Below, in pieces: positions 1-9,956 of a stretch of 64,000 nucleotides of DNA. Numbering within the stretch: position 1 is the first letter of the stretch; the number at the start of each line of letters is the position of its first letter. The stretch covers positions 100,091 to 164,090 of the forward strand of contig NZ_JWMA01000018.1 of NCBI RefSeq assembly GCF_000812465.1. The letters run 5' to 3'. The position numbers were made by a program, and so were the translations under genes. Under the pieces are notes generated by a model. It was not told the origin of the DNA and searched no databases. It worked only from the letters and a program-made list of their open reading frames with translations. The DNA is from Cupriavidus sp. IDO. Its GTDB lineage: Bacteria; Pseudomonadota; Gammaproteobacteria; Burkholderiales; Burkholderiaceae.

Positions 1-2001
1 CAGGAACTTGTCCACCACGCGCAGGATGATTTCCTCGTCCAGCGAGCGGAAGCTGATCATGGCATCCAGCCGGTTGCGGAACTCCGGCGTGAACATGCGC
101 TTGATGTCGGCCATCTCGTCGCCCTGCTCGCGCGAGCTGGTGAAGCCGATGGAGGCGCGGTTCATGGTCTCCGCTCCCGCATTGGTGGTCATGATGATGA
201 TCACGTTGCGGAAGTCGGCGCGCCGGCCGTTGTTGTCGGTCAGCGAACCATGGTCCATTACCTGCAGCAGGATATTGAAGATATCCGGATGCGCTTTCTC
301 GATTTCGTCCAGCAGCAGCACGCAGTGCGGCTTCTTGGTGACGGCCTCGGTCAGCAGGCCGCCCTGGTCAAAGCCCACGTATCCCGGCGGCGCGCCGATC
401 AGGCGGCTGACGGCGTGACGCTCCATGTACTCCGACATATCGAAGCGCAGCAGCTCGATACCCATGATGAAGGCGAGCTGCTTGGCCACTTCGGTCTTGC
501 CGACGCCGGTCGGGCCGGAGAACAGGAACGAGCCGATCGGCTTGTCGGTCTTGCCCAGGCCCGCGCGCGACATCTTGATCGCCGACGACAGTGCCTCGAT
601 GGCCGGATCCTGGCCGAACACCACCGACTTCAGGTCGCGATCGAGCGTCTGCAGCTTGCTGCGATCGTCCTGGTTGACGCTCTGCGGCGGGATGCGCGCG
701 ATGCGCGAGACGATGTCCTCGATCTCGCCCTTGCCGATGGTCTTCTTCTGCTTCGACTTCGGCAGGATGCGTTGGGCCGCTCCGGCTTCGTCGATAACGT
801 CGATCGCCTTGTCGGGCAGGTGACGGTCGGTGATGAAGCGTGCCGACAGTTCCGCCGCCGCGGTCAGCGCCGAGGCTGCGTACTTGACGCCGTGGTGCTC
901 CTCGAAGCGGGACTTCAGGCCGCGCAGGATCTGCACGGTCTGGTCAACCGAGGGCTCGACCACGTCGATCTTCTGGAAGCGCCGCGACAACGCCGCGTCC
1001 TTCTCGAAGATGCCGCGGTATTCGGTGAAGGTAGTTGCGCCGATGCACTTGAGCTGGCCCGACGACAGCGCCGGCTTGAGCAGGTTGCTGGCGTCCAGCG
1101 TCCCGCCCGATGCAGCGCCCGCGCCGATCAGCGTGTGGATTTCGTCGATGAACAGGATCGCGTTGGGGTTGTCCTTGAGCGACTTCAGCACGCCCTTCAG
1201 GCGCTGCTCGAAATCGCCGCGGTACTTGGTGCCGGCCAGCAGCGCGCCCATGTCGAGCGAGTACACGACGGCCTTTTCCAGGATGTCGGGCACTTCGTTC
1301 TTGGTGATGCGCCACGCCAGGCCTTCGGCGATCGCGGTCTTGCCGACGCCGGCCTCGCCCACCAGCAGCGGGTTGTTCTTGCGCCGGCGGCACAGGACCT
1401 GGACCACGCGCTCGACTTCGCTTTCGCGGCCGATCAGCGGATCGATCTTGCCGGCCTTGGCCAGCGCGTTCAGGTTCTGGGTATATTGCTCGAGCGGGCT
1501 TTCCTTGCCGTCACCGCCCTCGCCTTCCCCGGCGGCGTCGCCGTGCTTGGCCGGCTCGGACTGGTCCTTGCGGATGCCGTGGCTGATGAAGTTGACCACG
1601 TCCAGGCGCGTCACGCCCTGCTGCTGCAGGTAGTAGACCGCGTGCGAATCCTTCTCGCCGAAGATGGCGACCAGCACGTTGGCACCTGTCACTTCCTTCT
1701 TGCCGTTGGAAGTGGACTGGACGTGCATGATCGCGCGCTGGATCACGCGCTGGAAGCCCAGCGTGGGCTGGGTATCGACTTCGTCGGTACCCGGCACGAC
1801 CGGCGTGTTATCCGCAATGAAGTTCTTCAGGCTGGTGCGCAGGTCCTCAATATTGGCCGCGCAGGCGCGCAAGACTTCAGCTGCCGTGGGATTGTCGAGC
1901 AATGCCAGCAGCAGGTGCTCCACGGTAATGAACTCGTGGCGTGCCTGCCTGGCCTCAACAAACGCCATGTGCAGGCTCACTTCCAATTCTTGCGCAATCA
2001 T
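1..2001 (-). CDS. clpA: ATP-dependent Clp protease ATP-binding subunit ClpA (C-terminus cut by window edge)
   Basis: AAA+ unfoldase that feeds substrates, including ClpS-delivered N-degron proteins, to ClpP in the cytosol. The start is ATG at 2001 and 667 codons are visible, so roughly the last 90 residues of a family of about 750 residues lie outside the window. The N-domain (residues 1 to about 145) is followed by an acidic, Gly-rich linker. The first AAA+ module has Walker A GEAGVGKT at about residue 215, and the second has GPTGVGKT at about residue 496. A downstream IGF-containing loop (NRASIGFTS) corresponds to the ClpP-docking loop. The ATG overlaps the clpS stop as ATGA, so the two are co-transcribed and probably translationally coupled. 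Confidence 0.97.
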   Translation of the reverse strand, partial: MIAQELEVSLHMAFVEARQARHEFITVEHLLLALLDNPTAAEVLRACAANIEDLRTSLKNFIADNTPVVPGTDEVDTQPTLGFQRVIQRAIMHVQSTSNGKKEVTGANVLVAIFGEKDSHAVYYLQQQGVTRLDVVNFISHGIRKDQSEPAKHGDAAGEGEGGDGKESPLEQYTQNLNALAKAGKIDPLIGRESEVERVVQVLCRRRKNNPLLVGEAGVGKTAIAEGLAWRITKNEVPDILEKAVVYSLDMGALLAGTKYRGDFEQRLKGVLKSLKDNPNAILFIDEIHTLIGAGAASGGTLDASNLLKPALSSGQLKCIGATTFTEYRGIFEKDAALSRRFQKIDVVEPSVDQTVQILRGLKSRFEEHHGVKYAASALTAAAELSARFITDRHLPDKAIDVIDEAGAAQRILPKSKQKKTIGKGEIEDIVSRIARIPPQSVNQDDRSKLQTLDRDLKSVVFGQDPAIEALSSAIKMSRAGLGKTDKPIGSFLFSGPTGVGKTEVAKQLAFIMGIELLRFDMSEYMERHAVSRLIGAPPGYVGFDQGGLLTEAVTKKPHCVLLLDEIEKAHPDIFNILLQVMDHGSLTDNNGRRADFRNVIIIMTTNAGAETMNRASIGFTSSREQGDEMADIKRMFTPEFRNRLDAMISFRSLDEEIILRVVDKFL

Positions 2002-2324
2002 GCTTCCTCCATCACGCACTGCAAGGGGTGCCCCGCCTGCCGCGCGTGCGTTGACACCAGCTCGACTTTTGTCGCCGCGATATCTCTGGTGTAAATACCG
2101 CAGACGCCCTTTCCTTCCCGGTGCACGGTGAGCATGATCTGCGTCGCCGTTTCCCGGTCCCTGCTGAAATACTGTTGCAGGATCATGACTACAAACTCCA
2201 TCGGAGTGTAGTCGTCATTAAGCAGCACCACCTTGAACATGGCAGGCGGTTTGAGCGCCTGCTCTTTCCGCTCCAGAATGGTGCCTGCTTCGCGTTGTGG
2301 GACATTCGCCAGCCGTGTAGCCAT
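1998..2324 (-). CDS. clpS: ATP-dependent Clp protease adaptor ClpS
   Basis: A 108-residue adaptor that binds N-end-rule (destabilising N-terminal) substrates and hands them to ClpA. The family signature is clear: [13 protein letters not shown] around residues 34 to 46 contains the Asn/Asp-Asp pocket residues, and a later VHREGKG provides the conserved His. A basic, variable N-terminal tail precedes it, as is usual. It overlaps clpA by four bases (ATGA). No convincing Shine-Dalgarno precedes the ATG at 2324. A possible -10 (TAGAAT, 2336..2331) lies so close that the transcript may be nearly leaderless. Confidence 0.97.
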   Translation of the reverse strand: MATRLANVPQREAGTILERKEQALKPPAMFKVVLLNDDYTPMEFVVMILQQYFSRDRETATQIMLTVHREGKGVCGIYTRDIAATKVELVSTHARQAGHPLQCVMEEA

Positions 2325-2330
2325 GGCTTT

Positions 2331-2358
2331 ATTCTAACCCTTACTCGCAACTCTGCAA
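2331..2358 (-). promoter_or_regulatory. candidate sigma-70 promoter of clpS-clpA
   Basis: Read on the minus strand, TTGCAG (2358..2353), a 16-base spacer and TAGAAT (2336..2331). The predicted transcription start falls at or within a few bases of the clpS ATG at 2324. Based on consensus matching only. Confidence 0.35.
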
Positions 2359-2843
2359 TTTGGGGAAAAGGCGCCGGATTCAAGGGCCGGGTCGCGCGAT
2401 TCCTGATGACGAGGCAGCGCCAAAGGCACTGCAATGCACGTGACCGGTGCTTGCCGGCACGCCCCAATGACGGTCATTCCAATACCTTGCCAAGGTACCA
2501 CCGACCGCCGTTCCATTCCCGCCACACCCTACGGGGAGTGGGGAATCCGCCAGCTTGACAGTATGTTGGTTTGCCAGAAGAATCGGTTGCACACCCGGCG
2601 CCAGCCTGCGAGCCAAGCAAAAAGGCGGTGCCGGGTGATCCGTGAGCAGGGAGGCCCACGACCCGGTGGCGGGTAGTCAGCAGCAATAATCGGCAGCCTG
2701 ACTGCCCGCCACGCGATACACCCAACCGCGCGTCATCGCCGGCCGCATCCTCAGCGAGGCGGCCGCCGTGACGCCGCAGCCCGTGTCATCCGGCCGGGCG
2801 GCGGCTTCCCCGCTTGAAATCTGCTATTTCGTTGGGGGAGTAT
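2359..2843. other. clpS-cspA divergent intergenic region with two adjacent perfect palindromes
   Basis: No believable gene is seen in this stretch. It holds two neighbouring perfect inverted repeats, AATGACGGTCATT (2466..2478) and TACCTTGCCAAGGTA (2483..2497), separated by four bases. It must also contain the cspA promoter and 5' leader. Immediately before the cspA ribosome binding site a short GAAAT/ATTTC stem (2816..2820 with 2826..2830) can form. The rest is GC-rich with no clear signal. Confidence 0.5.
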
Positions 2844-3050
2844 ATGGCAAGCGGTATCGTCAAATGGTTCAATGACGCCAAGGGGTTCGGGTTCATCAAG
2901 CCGGACGAGGGCGACGAAGAACTGTTTGCGCACTTTTCGGCAATCCAGATGTCGGGCTTCAAGACGCTAAAGGAAGGTCAACGCGTCTCGTTCGAGGTGG
3001 TGCAGGGCCCCAAGGGCAAGCAAGCCACCAACATCCAGGACGCCACCTAA
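2844..3050 (+). CDS. cspA: cold-shock protein (CspA family)
   Basis: A 68-residue single cold-shock domain that binds single-stranded RNA/DNA and melts mRNA secondary structure. RNP1 reads KGFGFI and the RNP2-equivalent reads ELFAHFS, a slight variant of the usual VFVHFS. I start at ATG 2844 because GGGGGAG (2834..2840) is a good Shine-Dalgarno and the product then begins [10 protein letters not shown], as in the family; an upstream in-frame start would only add unrelated residues. The length is typical. It stands alone between divergent clpS and convergent VOC genes. Several paralogues are usual in this group, so the symbol is generic. Confidence 0.95.
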   Translation: MASGIVKWFNDAKGFGFIKPDEGDEELFAHFSAIQMSGFKTLKEGQRVSFEVVQGPKGKQATNIQDAT

Positions 3051-3218
3051 GCGCGCCGCGACCGCACCCGGGCCGACAGAGCCCCGGGCGGTCCCCAAGG
3101 ATGCGGGGGGAACTCCCCCGGAACGGGATCCACGCCAGGGCTTGCTGCGCCGCTGCTCTCAGGGCAAGCGCCGCCGGCCCTGCGCGTGCCTCAGCTGCAC
3201 GCTACCGCATCCGACGGA

Positions 3219-3241
3219 AAGCCCGGCCTCGCGCCGGGCTC
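3219..3241 (-). terminator. possible terminator of the VOC gene
   Basis: AGCCCGG (3220..3226) pairs with CCGGGCT (3234..3240) around a seven-base loop. On the minus strand it is followed only by TTTCCG, so termination is plausible but weak. It lies 25 bases beyond the VOC stop codon. Confidence 0.35.
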
Positions 3242-3265
3242 TCCGCTTCTAGGCACCCGTGCCGC

Positions 3266-3727
3266 TCAGGCCCAGCCGTCGATCTTGAGCCCGCTGGCCC
3301 GCTCGGCTTCCTCCCGTGTGACCTTGCGCACGGTCTGGCCGAAAGTCCAGACGTGGCCCTCCAGGTCGCTGGCGACATAGACCCGGTCACCATAGAACTG
3401 ATCCTCCGGCTCGCGCATGATCACCGCCCCGGCGGCGCGAGCGCGTTCGCAGTGGGCATCGAGCCCGTCCTGCAGGTGCACATGGACCGACTGGGTGTTC
3501 TTGCCCCCGATCGAAGCCGGGCTGGCGGTATAGTCGGCCCACTCGCTGCCGACCATCAGGTAACTGTCCCCGAATCGCATTTCCGAATGGGCAAGATTGC
3601 CCTGATCATCCGTAATGACCATCGACCGCCGAAAGCCGAATGCCCGTTCGAGCCAGTCCAGGGCGGCCAGCGGGTCCTTGTAAAAGATGGCCGCGCCCAG
3701 CGCGGTCCGGCGAAACGGATCTTCCAT
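3266..3727 (-). CDS. VOC-family protein (glyoxalase/bleomycin-resistance-like, PhnB type)
   Basis: A 153-residue protein with the beta-alpha-beta-beta-beta fold of the vicinal oxygen chelate superfamily. It carries IFYKDPLAALDWLERAFGFR at the N-terminus, a central SVHVHLQDG strand, and REPEDQFYGDRVYVASDLEGHVWTF near the C-terminus, a pattern typical of PhnB-like members. The start is set at ATG 3727, which has AAGGAG seven bases upstream; an upstream start would add eight residues without support. The substrate cannot be inferred from the sequence. It is transcribed towards cspA and lies downstream of the icd terminator, so it is probably its own unit. Confidence 0.8.
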   Translation of the reverse strand: MEDPFRRTALGAAIFYKDPLAALDWLERAFGFRRSMVITDDQGNLAHSEMRFGDSYLMVGSEWADYTASPASIGGKNTQSVHVHLQDGLDAHCERARAAGAVIMREPEDQFYGDRVYVASDLEGHVWTFGQTVRKVTREEAERASGLKIDGWA

Positions 3728-3785
3728 GCCTGACTCCTTCCCGGGATGCAATCCCAGACGTTCTAGGCAAGCTCGCCGGCGTGCG

Positions 3786-3827
3786 CAAGAAAAAACCCCG
3801 GTTGCCGTTATGACGGCAACCGGGGTT
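3786..3827 (-). terminator. rho-independent terminator of icd
   Basis: A 15-bp perfect stem (3794..3808 with 3812..3826) carries a very short loop. On the minus strand it is followed by a run of T residues (complement of 3787..3796). It lies about 40 bases after the icd stop. Confidence 0.9.
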
Positions 3828-3865
3828 CTCCCAGGCAGGATCCCGCTTTCGCGGGATGTCCGTGC

Positions 3866-5116
<1,251 letters not shown>

Positions 5117-5241
5117 GACGTCTCCAGTACGGAACGGTTTATAACGGCCGCCAGGTTCGTGACCGACGGCGAGATCGGGGATGGCGCAAGGCATTGTAGC
5201 GAGCATCAGGCGCTCAGCTGTGCTGCATCGCACAACCCAAG

Positions 5242-5255
5242 GTCTTATATAAGAC
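5242..5255. promoter_or_regulatory. 14-bp perfect palindrome GTCTTATATAAGAC upstream of icd
   Basis: A perfect AT-rich dyad in otherwise GC-rich DNA, in the divergent icd/rluE intergenic region. Its 12-base core TCTTATATAAGA recurs at 10167..10178. It has the size and symmetry of a repressor operator, and the regulator is not in this window. Confidence 0.5.
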
Positions 5256-5356
5256 ACAAGACTAATTTTGTATTATGCAGCAAATTTTCATGATCTGCCA
5301 TGCGGAACGGCCCGGACTCGGACCGGCTGGCGTCCGCTGCGGCATACTTCGGCCCC

Positions 5357-5998
5357 ATGACCCTGATCGCCCTGAACAAGCCGTTTGGCACCATGAGCCA
5401 GTTCTCGCCCCATCCGTCGCGGCCCACGCTGGCGGATTGCGTGGCAACGCCCGGCGTCTACCCCGCCGGCCGGCTCGACGCGGACAGCGAAGGCCTGCTG
5501 CTGCTGACCGATGACGGCCCACTGCAGGCCCGGATTGCCGATCCGCGGCACAAGCTGCTCAAGACCTATCTCGCGCAAGTCGAGGGTATTCCGGATGCAG
5601 CGGCGCTCGCCCGGCTGCGCCAGGGCGTCGATCTTGGCGATTTCGTGACGATGCCGGCGACGGTAAGCCCCATCGAAGAACCCGCCTGGCTGTGGCCGCG
5701 CAATCCGCCGGTGCGATTCCGGGCCGCGATCCCGACCAGCTGGCTGGAACTGAAGATCCGCGAAGGCAAGAACCGCCAGGTTCGCCGCATGACGGCAGCG
5801 GTTGGCTTCCCCACGCTGCGGCTGGTGCGCGTCGGCATTGGCGGCCTCGATCTGCGCGCGCTGCGGCTTGAGCCAGGCCAGTCGTGCGAGATTGCGCCCG
5901 AAGATGTCGGGCTGGCAGCGCTTCGCCCGGACCGACGCATTGTTCCCTCGGCCAGACAGGTGAAGCCCACGACGCGACGTCGCTGTTACAAAATCTAA
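5357..5998 (+). CDS. rluE: 23S rRNA pseudouridine synthase, RsuA/RluE family
   Basis: A 213-residue enzyme that isomerises uridine to pseudouridine in rRNA. The catalytic motif [16 protein letters not shown] is at about residues 39 to 54, and the C-terminal family motif [10 protein letters not shown] follows. It begins directly with IALNKPFG and lacks an N-terminal S4 domain, which favours RluE over RsuA, RluB or RluF. I start at ATG 5357 ([10 protein letters not shown]). It is divergent from icd. The last 25 or so residues are basic and diverged. The exact rRNA position modified is inferred from the family type only. Confidence 0.88.
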   Translation: MTLIALNKPFGTMSQFSPHPSRPTLADCVATPGVYPAGRLDADSEGLLLLTDDGPLQARIADPRHKLLKTYLAQVEGIPDAAALARLRQGVDLGDFVTMPATVSPIEEPAWLWPRNPPVRFRAAIPTSWLELKIREGKNRQVRRMTAAVGFPTLRLVRVGIGGLDLRALRLEPGQSCEIAPEDVGLAALRPDRRIVPSARQVKPTTRRRCYKI

Positions 5999-6102
5999 CA
6001 ATTGGCGCGTCAACGACAGCACATGGCCCCTCGTTTTTGTCGGGGACACGTCAAATTGCGGGTCATCTCTTCCGACTGCATTCAAACTTCGAGGTAATTG
6101 CC

Positions 6103-6306
6103 ATGAAAAAACTGATCGCTGCCCTGGTTGTTGGCCTGTTCGCCACCGGCGCTTTCGCCCAGGCTTCGGCTCCTGCTGCCGCTGAAGCAGCACCTGCTGC
6201 CAAGGAAGCCCCGAAGAGCACCACCACCACCAAGAAGAAGAGCCACAAGAAGCACGCCAAGAAGGCCGCCTCGGCTCCGGCTGCTTCGGCCCCGGCTGCG
6301 CAGTAA
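6103..6306 (+). CDS. small exported Ala/Lys-rich protein
   Basis: A 67-residue predicted periplasmic protein. It has a textbook signal peptide (two Lys, then a hydrophobic core, cleavage after AFA at about residue 19). The mature part is made almost only of Ala, Pro, Ser, Thr and Lys, with a central TTTTKKKSHKKHAKK block flanked by SAPAA repeats. A GAGGTAA Shine-Dalgarno (6091..6097) supports the start at 6103, and a strong terminator follows, so it is a real single-gene unit. The composition resembles acid-shock (Asr-like) and other low-complexity cationic periplasmic proteins. I do not recognise a specific family. Confidence 0.75.
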   Translation: MKKLIAALVVGLFATGAFAQASAPAAAEAAPAAKEAPKSTTTTKKKSHKKHAKKAASAPAASAPAAQ

Positions 6307-6352
6307 GCCGTCGGCGCGTCCTGCCGCCCGGAGGACGGGCAGCAGGCACGAC

Positions 6353-6385
6353 AAGGCAGGTTGCCAACGCAGCCTGCCTTTTTTG
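6353..6385 (+). terminator. rho-independent terminator
   Basis: AAGGCAGG (6353..6360) pairs with CCTGCCTT (6373..6380), followed by a T-rich tail. It terminates the small Ala/Lys-rich gene. Confidence 0.85.
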
Positions 6386-6483
6386 TTGCCCGGCCCGGGC
6401 TGAGAACCATTGGTCCGAGTCGCCAATGCGACGGGATCGTGCGCTATGCTTGCGCCTGCCGCCGAATCCAACCTTCGTTCGCC

Positions 6484-6933
6484 ATGCCATCCGTGTTCAA
6501 GACCCTGCTGTCACACTGCACCCTCCTGGCCGCCATGACCGCTGGCGTGGCCAATGCGCAGGCAGCCCTGCCCGTGGTCCCGCTGACCGCGGGGATGTTT
6601 GCGATCAATGCGGAAGTCGCCGCCACGCCCGCGGCACGCGAGCAAGGGCTGATGTACCGCAAGGCAATGCCTGCCAACGCCGGGATGCTGTTCGTCTTCG
6701 AGCAGAAGGCCGGGCACTGCTTCTGGATGAAGAACACCGACCTGCCGCTGTCGATTGCCTTCCTGGCCGACGATGGCACCATCGTCAATATCGAAGACAT
6801 GGCGCCCCAGACCGAAGACAACCATTGCCCGAAGGCGGCAATCCGCTACGCGCTGGAAATGAACAAGGGATGGTTCGCGCAGAAGGGCATCAAGTCCGGC
6901 GCGAAGATCGGCGGGTTGCCGCAGGCGCGCTGA
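6484..6933 (+). CDS. DUF192 family exported protein
   Basis: A 149-residue protein with an N-terminal signal peptide (hydrophobic stretch ending around ANAQA) followed by one DUF192 domain. The hallmarks of the domain are present: AREQGLMYRKAMPANAGMLFVF, then FWMKNTDLPLSIAFL, and a C-terminal ALEMNKGWF. The biochemical function of DUF192 is not established. The start at ATG 6484 puts the signal peptide at the correct place. It converges on yajQ with a 46-base gap and is separated from the previous gene by a terminator. Confidence 0.85.
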   Translation: MPSVFKTLLSHCTLLAAMTAGVANAQAALPVVPLTAGMFAINAEVAATPAAREQGLMYRKAMPANAGMLFVFEQKAGHCFWMKNTDLPLSIAFLADDGTIVNIEDMAPQTEDNHCPKAAIRYALEMNKGWFAQKGIKSGAKIGGLPQAR

Positions 6934-6979
6934 GCGCCGCGGCCAACTGTGGCGCCGGCGGGATACCGGCGCGCGCGAC

Positions 6980-7465
6980 TCAGTCGCGGAAGTTGTTGAA
7001 GTCCAGCGGCGCTTCGGAAACGTCCTTGCGCAACAGTGCGATCACGCTCTGCAGGTCGTCGCGCTTGGTGCCGGAGACACGCACGGCGTCGCCCTGGATG
7101 CTGGCCTGCACCTTGATCTTGCTGTCCTTGATCATGCGCACGATCTTCTTGGCCAGGTCGCCGGTCACGCCCTTCTTGATGGTGATGACCTGCTTGACCT
7201 TGTCGCCGCTGATCTTGTCGGTCTTGCCGTAGTCCAGGAAGCGCACGTCAACGTTGCGCTTGGCCATCTTGCTGATCAGGACGTCCTTGACCTGGCCCAG
7301 CTTGAAATCGTCGTCGGCAAAGGCGGTCAGCTCATTTTCCTTATGCTCGACCCGGGCGTCGGAGCCCTTGAAATCGAAGCGCGTCGAGATTTCCTTGTTG
7401 GCCTGTTCGACCGCATTCTTCACCTCGACCATGTTCGCTTCGCACACCACGTCAAACGACGGCAT
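6980..7465 (-). CDS. yajQ: YajQ family nucleotide-binding protein
   Basis: A 161-residue UPF0234/YajQ protein, a family reported to bind cyclic di-GMP or nucleotides and to influence transcription and virulence in some gamma-proteobacteria. The typical beginning [11 protein letters not shown] and the end [10 protein letters not shown] are both present. I start at ATG 7465 because AAGGAGA lies just upstream; an alternative ATG seven codons earlier lacks such a site. It is convergent with the DUF192 gene and divergent from murB. Confidence 0.93.
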   Translation of the reverse strand: MPSFDVVCEANMVEVKNAVEQANKEISTRFDFKGSDARVEHKENELTAFADDDFKLGQVKDVLISKMAKRNVDVRFLDYGKTDKISGDKVKQVITIKKGVTGDLAKKIVRMIKDSKIKVQASIQGDAVRVSGTKRDDLQSVIALLRKDVSEAPLDFNNFRD

Positions 7466-7605
7466 TGCATTCTCCTTTTGATCCATATGCCCGGAGCCCG
7501 GGCGCCCTTCGCGGGCCGCGCCGGCACTTCCGTATAATCCAGCCTACTTCGCAGTTCCGGGTCGCTGGCTCACCAGCAGCGGCGGCCGCGTCACCTTTCT
7601 CTTGC

Positions 7606-8616
7606 ATGGCAGATTTCCACGAATTCTATCCCCTGCGTCGCCACAATACATTCGGATTCGACGTCCGCGCGCGCTTTGCCGTGCATGTGCGCAGCGAAGC
7701 TGACCTGCTGGCAGCCCTTGCAGACCCGCGTGGCCACGGCCTGCCGCTGGTGGTGCTTGGCGGCGGCAGCAACGTGGTCCTGACTGGCGATCTCGAGGCG
7801 CTGGTGCTGCTGATGGAGATTCCCGGCTACCAGATCGAAAGCGATGACCAAGCGTGGCGGGTGACGGCCGGCGCCGGCGAGAACTGGAACGACCTGGTCG
7901 GGCGCACCATCGCCGATGGCCTGCCAGGCCTGGAGAACCTTGCGCTGATTCCCGGCACGGCCGGCGCGGCGCCGATCCAGAACATCGGCGCCTATGGCGT
8001 GGAACTGCGCGAGCGCTTCGCCGGGCTGCGCGCCTATGACCGCCAGACCGGGACGTTCGTCTCCCTGGACTTGCAGCAGTGCGAGTTCGGCTATCGCGAC
8101 AGCCTGTTCAAGCAGGCCGGGTATGGCCGCTACATCATCACGGCGGTGACGCTGCGCCTGCCGCGCCAGTGGCAACCTGTGCTGGCCTACGGCGAACTCG
8201 CGCGCGAGTTGGAAGCCAATCCCGCGCCCGACGCCGCGGCGATCCGGGAAGCGGTCATCGCGATCCGCTCTCGCAAGCTGCCCGATCCGGCGCAGGTCGG
8301 CAACGCCGGGAGCTTCTTCAAGAATCCGCTGGTCAGCGCCGGGCAACGCGCGGCACTGCTGCAGTCGAATCCCGACCTCGTCAGCTACCCGCAACCCGAC
8401 GGCAGCTTCAAGCTGGCCGCCGGATGGCTGATCGACCGGTGCGGATTCAAGGGCGTCAGCGACGGCCCGGTGGGTGTCTACGGCAAGCAGGCACTGGTAC
8501 TGGTCCACCATGGCGGCGGCACGGGAGCCGCGCTGCTGGCGCTGGCCCACCGCATCGCGGATACGGTGGAAGCGCGCTTTGGCGTGCGGATCGAGCCCGA
8601 ACCAGTCGTGCTCTAA
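7606..8616 (+). CDS. murB: UDP-N-acetylmuramate dehydrogenase
   Basis: FAD-dependent reductase that turns UDP-GlcNAc-enolpyruvate into UDP-MurNAc in peptidoglycan precursor synthesis. The 336 residues are typical of E. coli-type (type I) MurB. FAD-binding motif LVVLGGGSNVVL lies near residue 50 and PGLENLALIPGTAGAAPIQN near residue 105. The catalytic-Ser loop reads VGNAGSFFKNP at about residue 230, and a Glu lies close to the C-terminus. It starts at ATG 7606. It is a stand-alone gene here, divergent from yajQ and away from the mur/fts cluster. Confidence 0.96.
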   Translation: MADFHEFYPLRRHNTFGFDVRARFAVHVRSEADLLAALADPRGHGLPLVVLGGGSNVVLTGDLEALVLLMEIPGYQIESDDQAWRVTAGAGENWNDLVGRTIADGLPGLENLALIPGTAGAAPIQNIGAYGVELRERFAGLRAYDRQTGTFVSLDLQQCEFGYRDSLFKQAGYGRYIITAVTLRLPRQWQPVLAYGELARELEANPAPDAAAIREAVIAIRSRKLPDPAQVGNAGSFFKNPLVSAGQRAALLQSNPDLVSYPQPDGSFKLAAGWLIDRCGFKGVSDGPVGVYGKQALVLVHHGGGTGAALLALAHRIADTVEARFGVRIEPEPVVL

Positions 8617-8634
8617 CGCCCCGGCCCTCGCCGA

Positions 8635-8952
8635 TCAGCCGAAATGGCAGACGTAGTCGAGGGTTTCCTGCACTTCGATATCGAAGCTGCTGTTGCCCGG
8701 CACGCTGAACTGCTGGCCAGCGCCATAGGTTTCCCACGTATCCGAACCCGCGAGCTTGACGCGGCAGACGCCGGCGTTGATTTCCATGATCTCGGGCGCG
8801 CCGGTATTGAAGGTCAGGCTGGCCGGGAAAATCACGCCCAGCGTCTTGCGGGTGCCGTCGGCAAACAGCACGGTGTGGCTCACGCACTTGCCATCGAAAT
8901 ACAGATTGGCTTTCTTGACGACTGATACGTTGTCGAATTGGCTCACTTCCAT
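8635..8952 (-). CDS. ppnP: pyrimidine/purine nucleoside phosphorylase (PpnP, DUF1255)
   Basis: A single cupin-fold enzyme of about 105 residues that phosphorolyses several nucleosides. Family features include [24 protein letters not shown]-type strand [15 protein letters not shown] and a C-terminal [10 protein letters not shown]. The start is uncertain. With ATG 8952 the AAGGAG motif directly abuts the start codon. With GTG 8946, two codons later, the same motif has a normal six-base spacing. The real start may therefore be GTG 8946 (MSQFDNVSV, 103 residues). It is convergent with murB and lies downstream of argF on the same strand. Confidence 0.9.
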   Translation of the reverse strand: MEVSQFDNVSVVKKANLYFDGKCVSHTVLFADGTRKTLGVIFPASLTFNTGAPEIMEINAGVCRVKLAGSDTWETYGAGQQFSVPGNSSFDIEVQETLDYVCHFG

Positions 8953-9032
8953 CTCCTTGGGTGTCTGTACGAAAGACGTAAAAAGAGGGGCCATGCCGGC
9001 CCCTCAGGTGTTCTCTTGCTGGCCCGCGACGC

Positions 9033-9956
9033 TCAGTAGCGGCCGCAGAGCAGGTATTCCATCAGCGCCTTCTGCACGTGTAGGCGGTTTTCCGCTTCTT
9101 CCCACACCACGCTCTTCGGGCCGTCGATGACCGCGGCCTCGACTTCCTCGCCGCGGTGCGCCGGCAGGCAATGCATGAACAGGGCGTCGGGTTCGGCACG
9201 GTCCATCATCGCCGTCGTCACCATCCAGTTCTGGAAGGCGCGCTTGCGGGCATCATTCTCGGCCTCGAAGCCCATGCTGGTCCAGACATCGGTGGTGACC
9301 AGGCTCGCGCCCTGGCAGGCCGCCAGCGGATCGTCGAAGACCTTGACGAGGCCCGCCGCCGACGCCGGCACCATGGCCGAATCAAGCTGGTACCCCGGTG
9401 GCGCCGAAAAATGGAAGGTGAAGCCGAGACGCTCGGCGGCCTGGATCCAGGTGTACGCCATGTTGTTGGCGTCGCCGATCCACGCCACCGTCTTGCCGCG
9501 GATGCTGCCGCGCTGCTCGATGTAGGTGAAGATGTCGGCCAGCACCTGGCACGGATGGTATTCGTTGGTCAGGCCGTTGATGACCGGCACGCGCGAGTGG
9601 GCGGCAAAACGCTCGATGATGTCCTGGCCAAAGGTGCGGATCATGATGATGTCCACCATCCGCGAAATGACCTGTGCGGCATCTTCGATCGGCTCGCCGC
9701 GGCCCAGCTGCGAGTCACGGGTGTTCAGGAACACCGCGTGGCCGCCCAGCTGGTGGATGCCGGCCTCGAACGACAGGCGCGTGCGCGTTGAATTCTTCTC
9801 GAAGATCATGGCCAGCGTGCGGTCGTGCAGCGGATGCCATGTCTCGTAGTTCTTGAACTTGGCCTTCAGGATCCGTGCGCGATCCAGCAGGTACTCGTAC
9901 TCGTCGGGAGTGAGATCGCTGAACTGGAGGTAATGCTTGATCGGGGTTGAGCTCAT
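9033..9956 (-). CDS. argF: ornithine carbamoyltransferase
   Basis: Arginine-pathway enzyme making citrulline from ornithine and carbamoyl phosphate. It has 307 residues. The carbamoyl-phosphate motif STRTR is at about residue 55, HPCQ at about residue 134, and the ornithine-side HCLP lies near the C-terminus. I start at ATG 9956 (MSSTPIKHYLQFSD). The start has no Shine-Dalgarno; the nine bases before it are CTTTGTTTT on the coding strand. It overlaps by ATGA the stop of an Arg-rich leader ORF that crosses a large hairpin, so translation is probably coupled to that leader. An attenuation-like control by arginine supply is a reasonable inference. Confidence 0.97.
   Translation of the reverse strand: MSSTPIKHYLQFSDLTPDEYEYLLDRARILKAKFKNYETWHPLHDRTLAMIFEKNSTRTRLSFEAGIHQLGGHAVFLNTRDSQLGRGEPIEDAAQVISRMVDIIMIRTFGQDIIERFAAHSRVPVINGLTNEYHPCQVLADIFTYIEQRGSIRGKTVAWIGDANNMAYTWIQAAERLGFTFHFSAPPGYQLDSAMVPASAAGLVKVFDDPLAACQGASLVTTDVWTSMGFEAENDARKRAFQNWMVTTAMMDRAEPDALFMHCLPAHRGEEVEAAVIDGPKSVVWEEAENRLHVQKALMEYLLCGRY

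Noticed and set aside
250..2094. Long plus-strand frame opposite clpA
   Set aside because: It mirrors the codon structure of the conserved clpA gene in very GC-rich DNA and resembles no protein family; clpA is certain.
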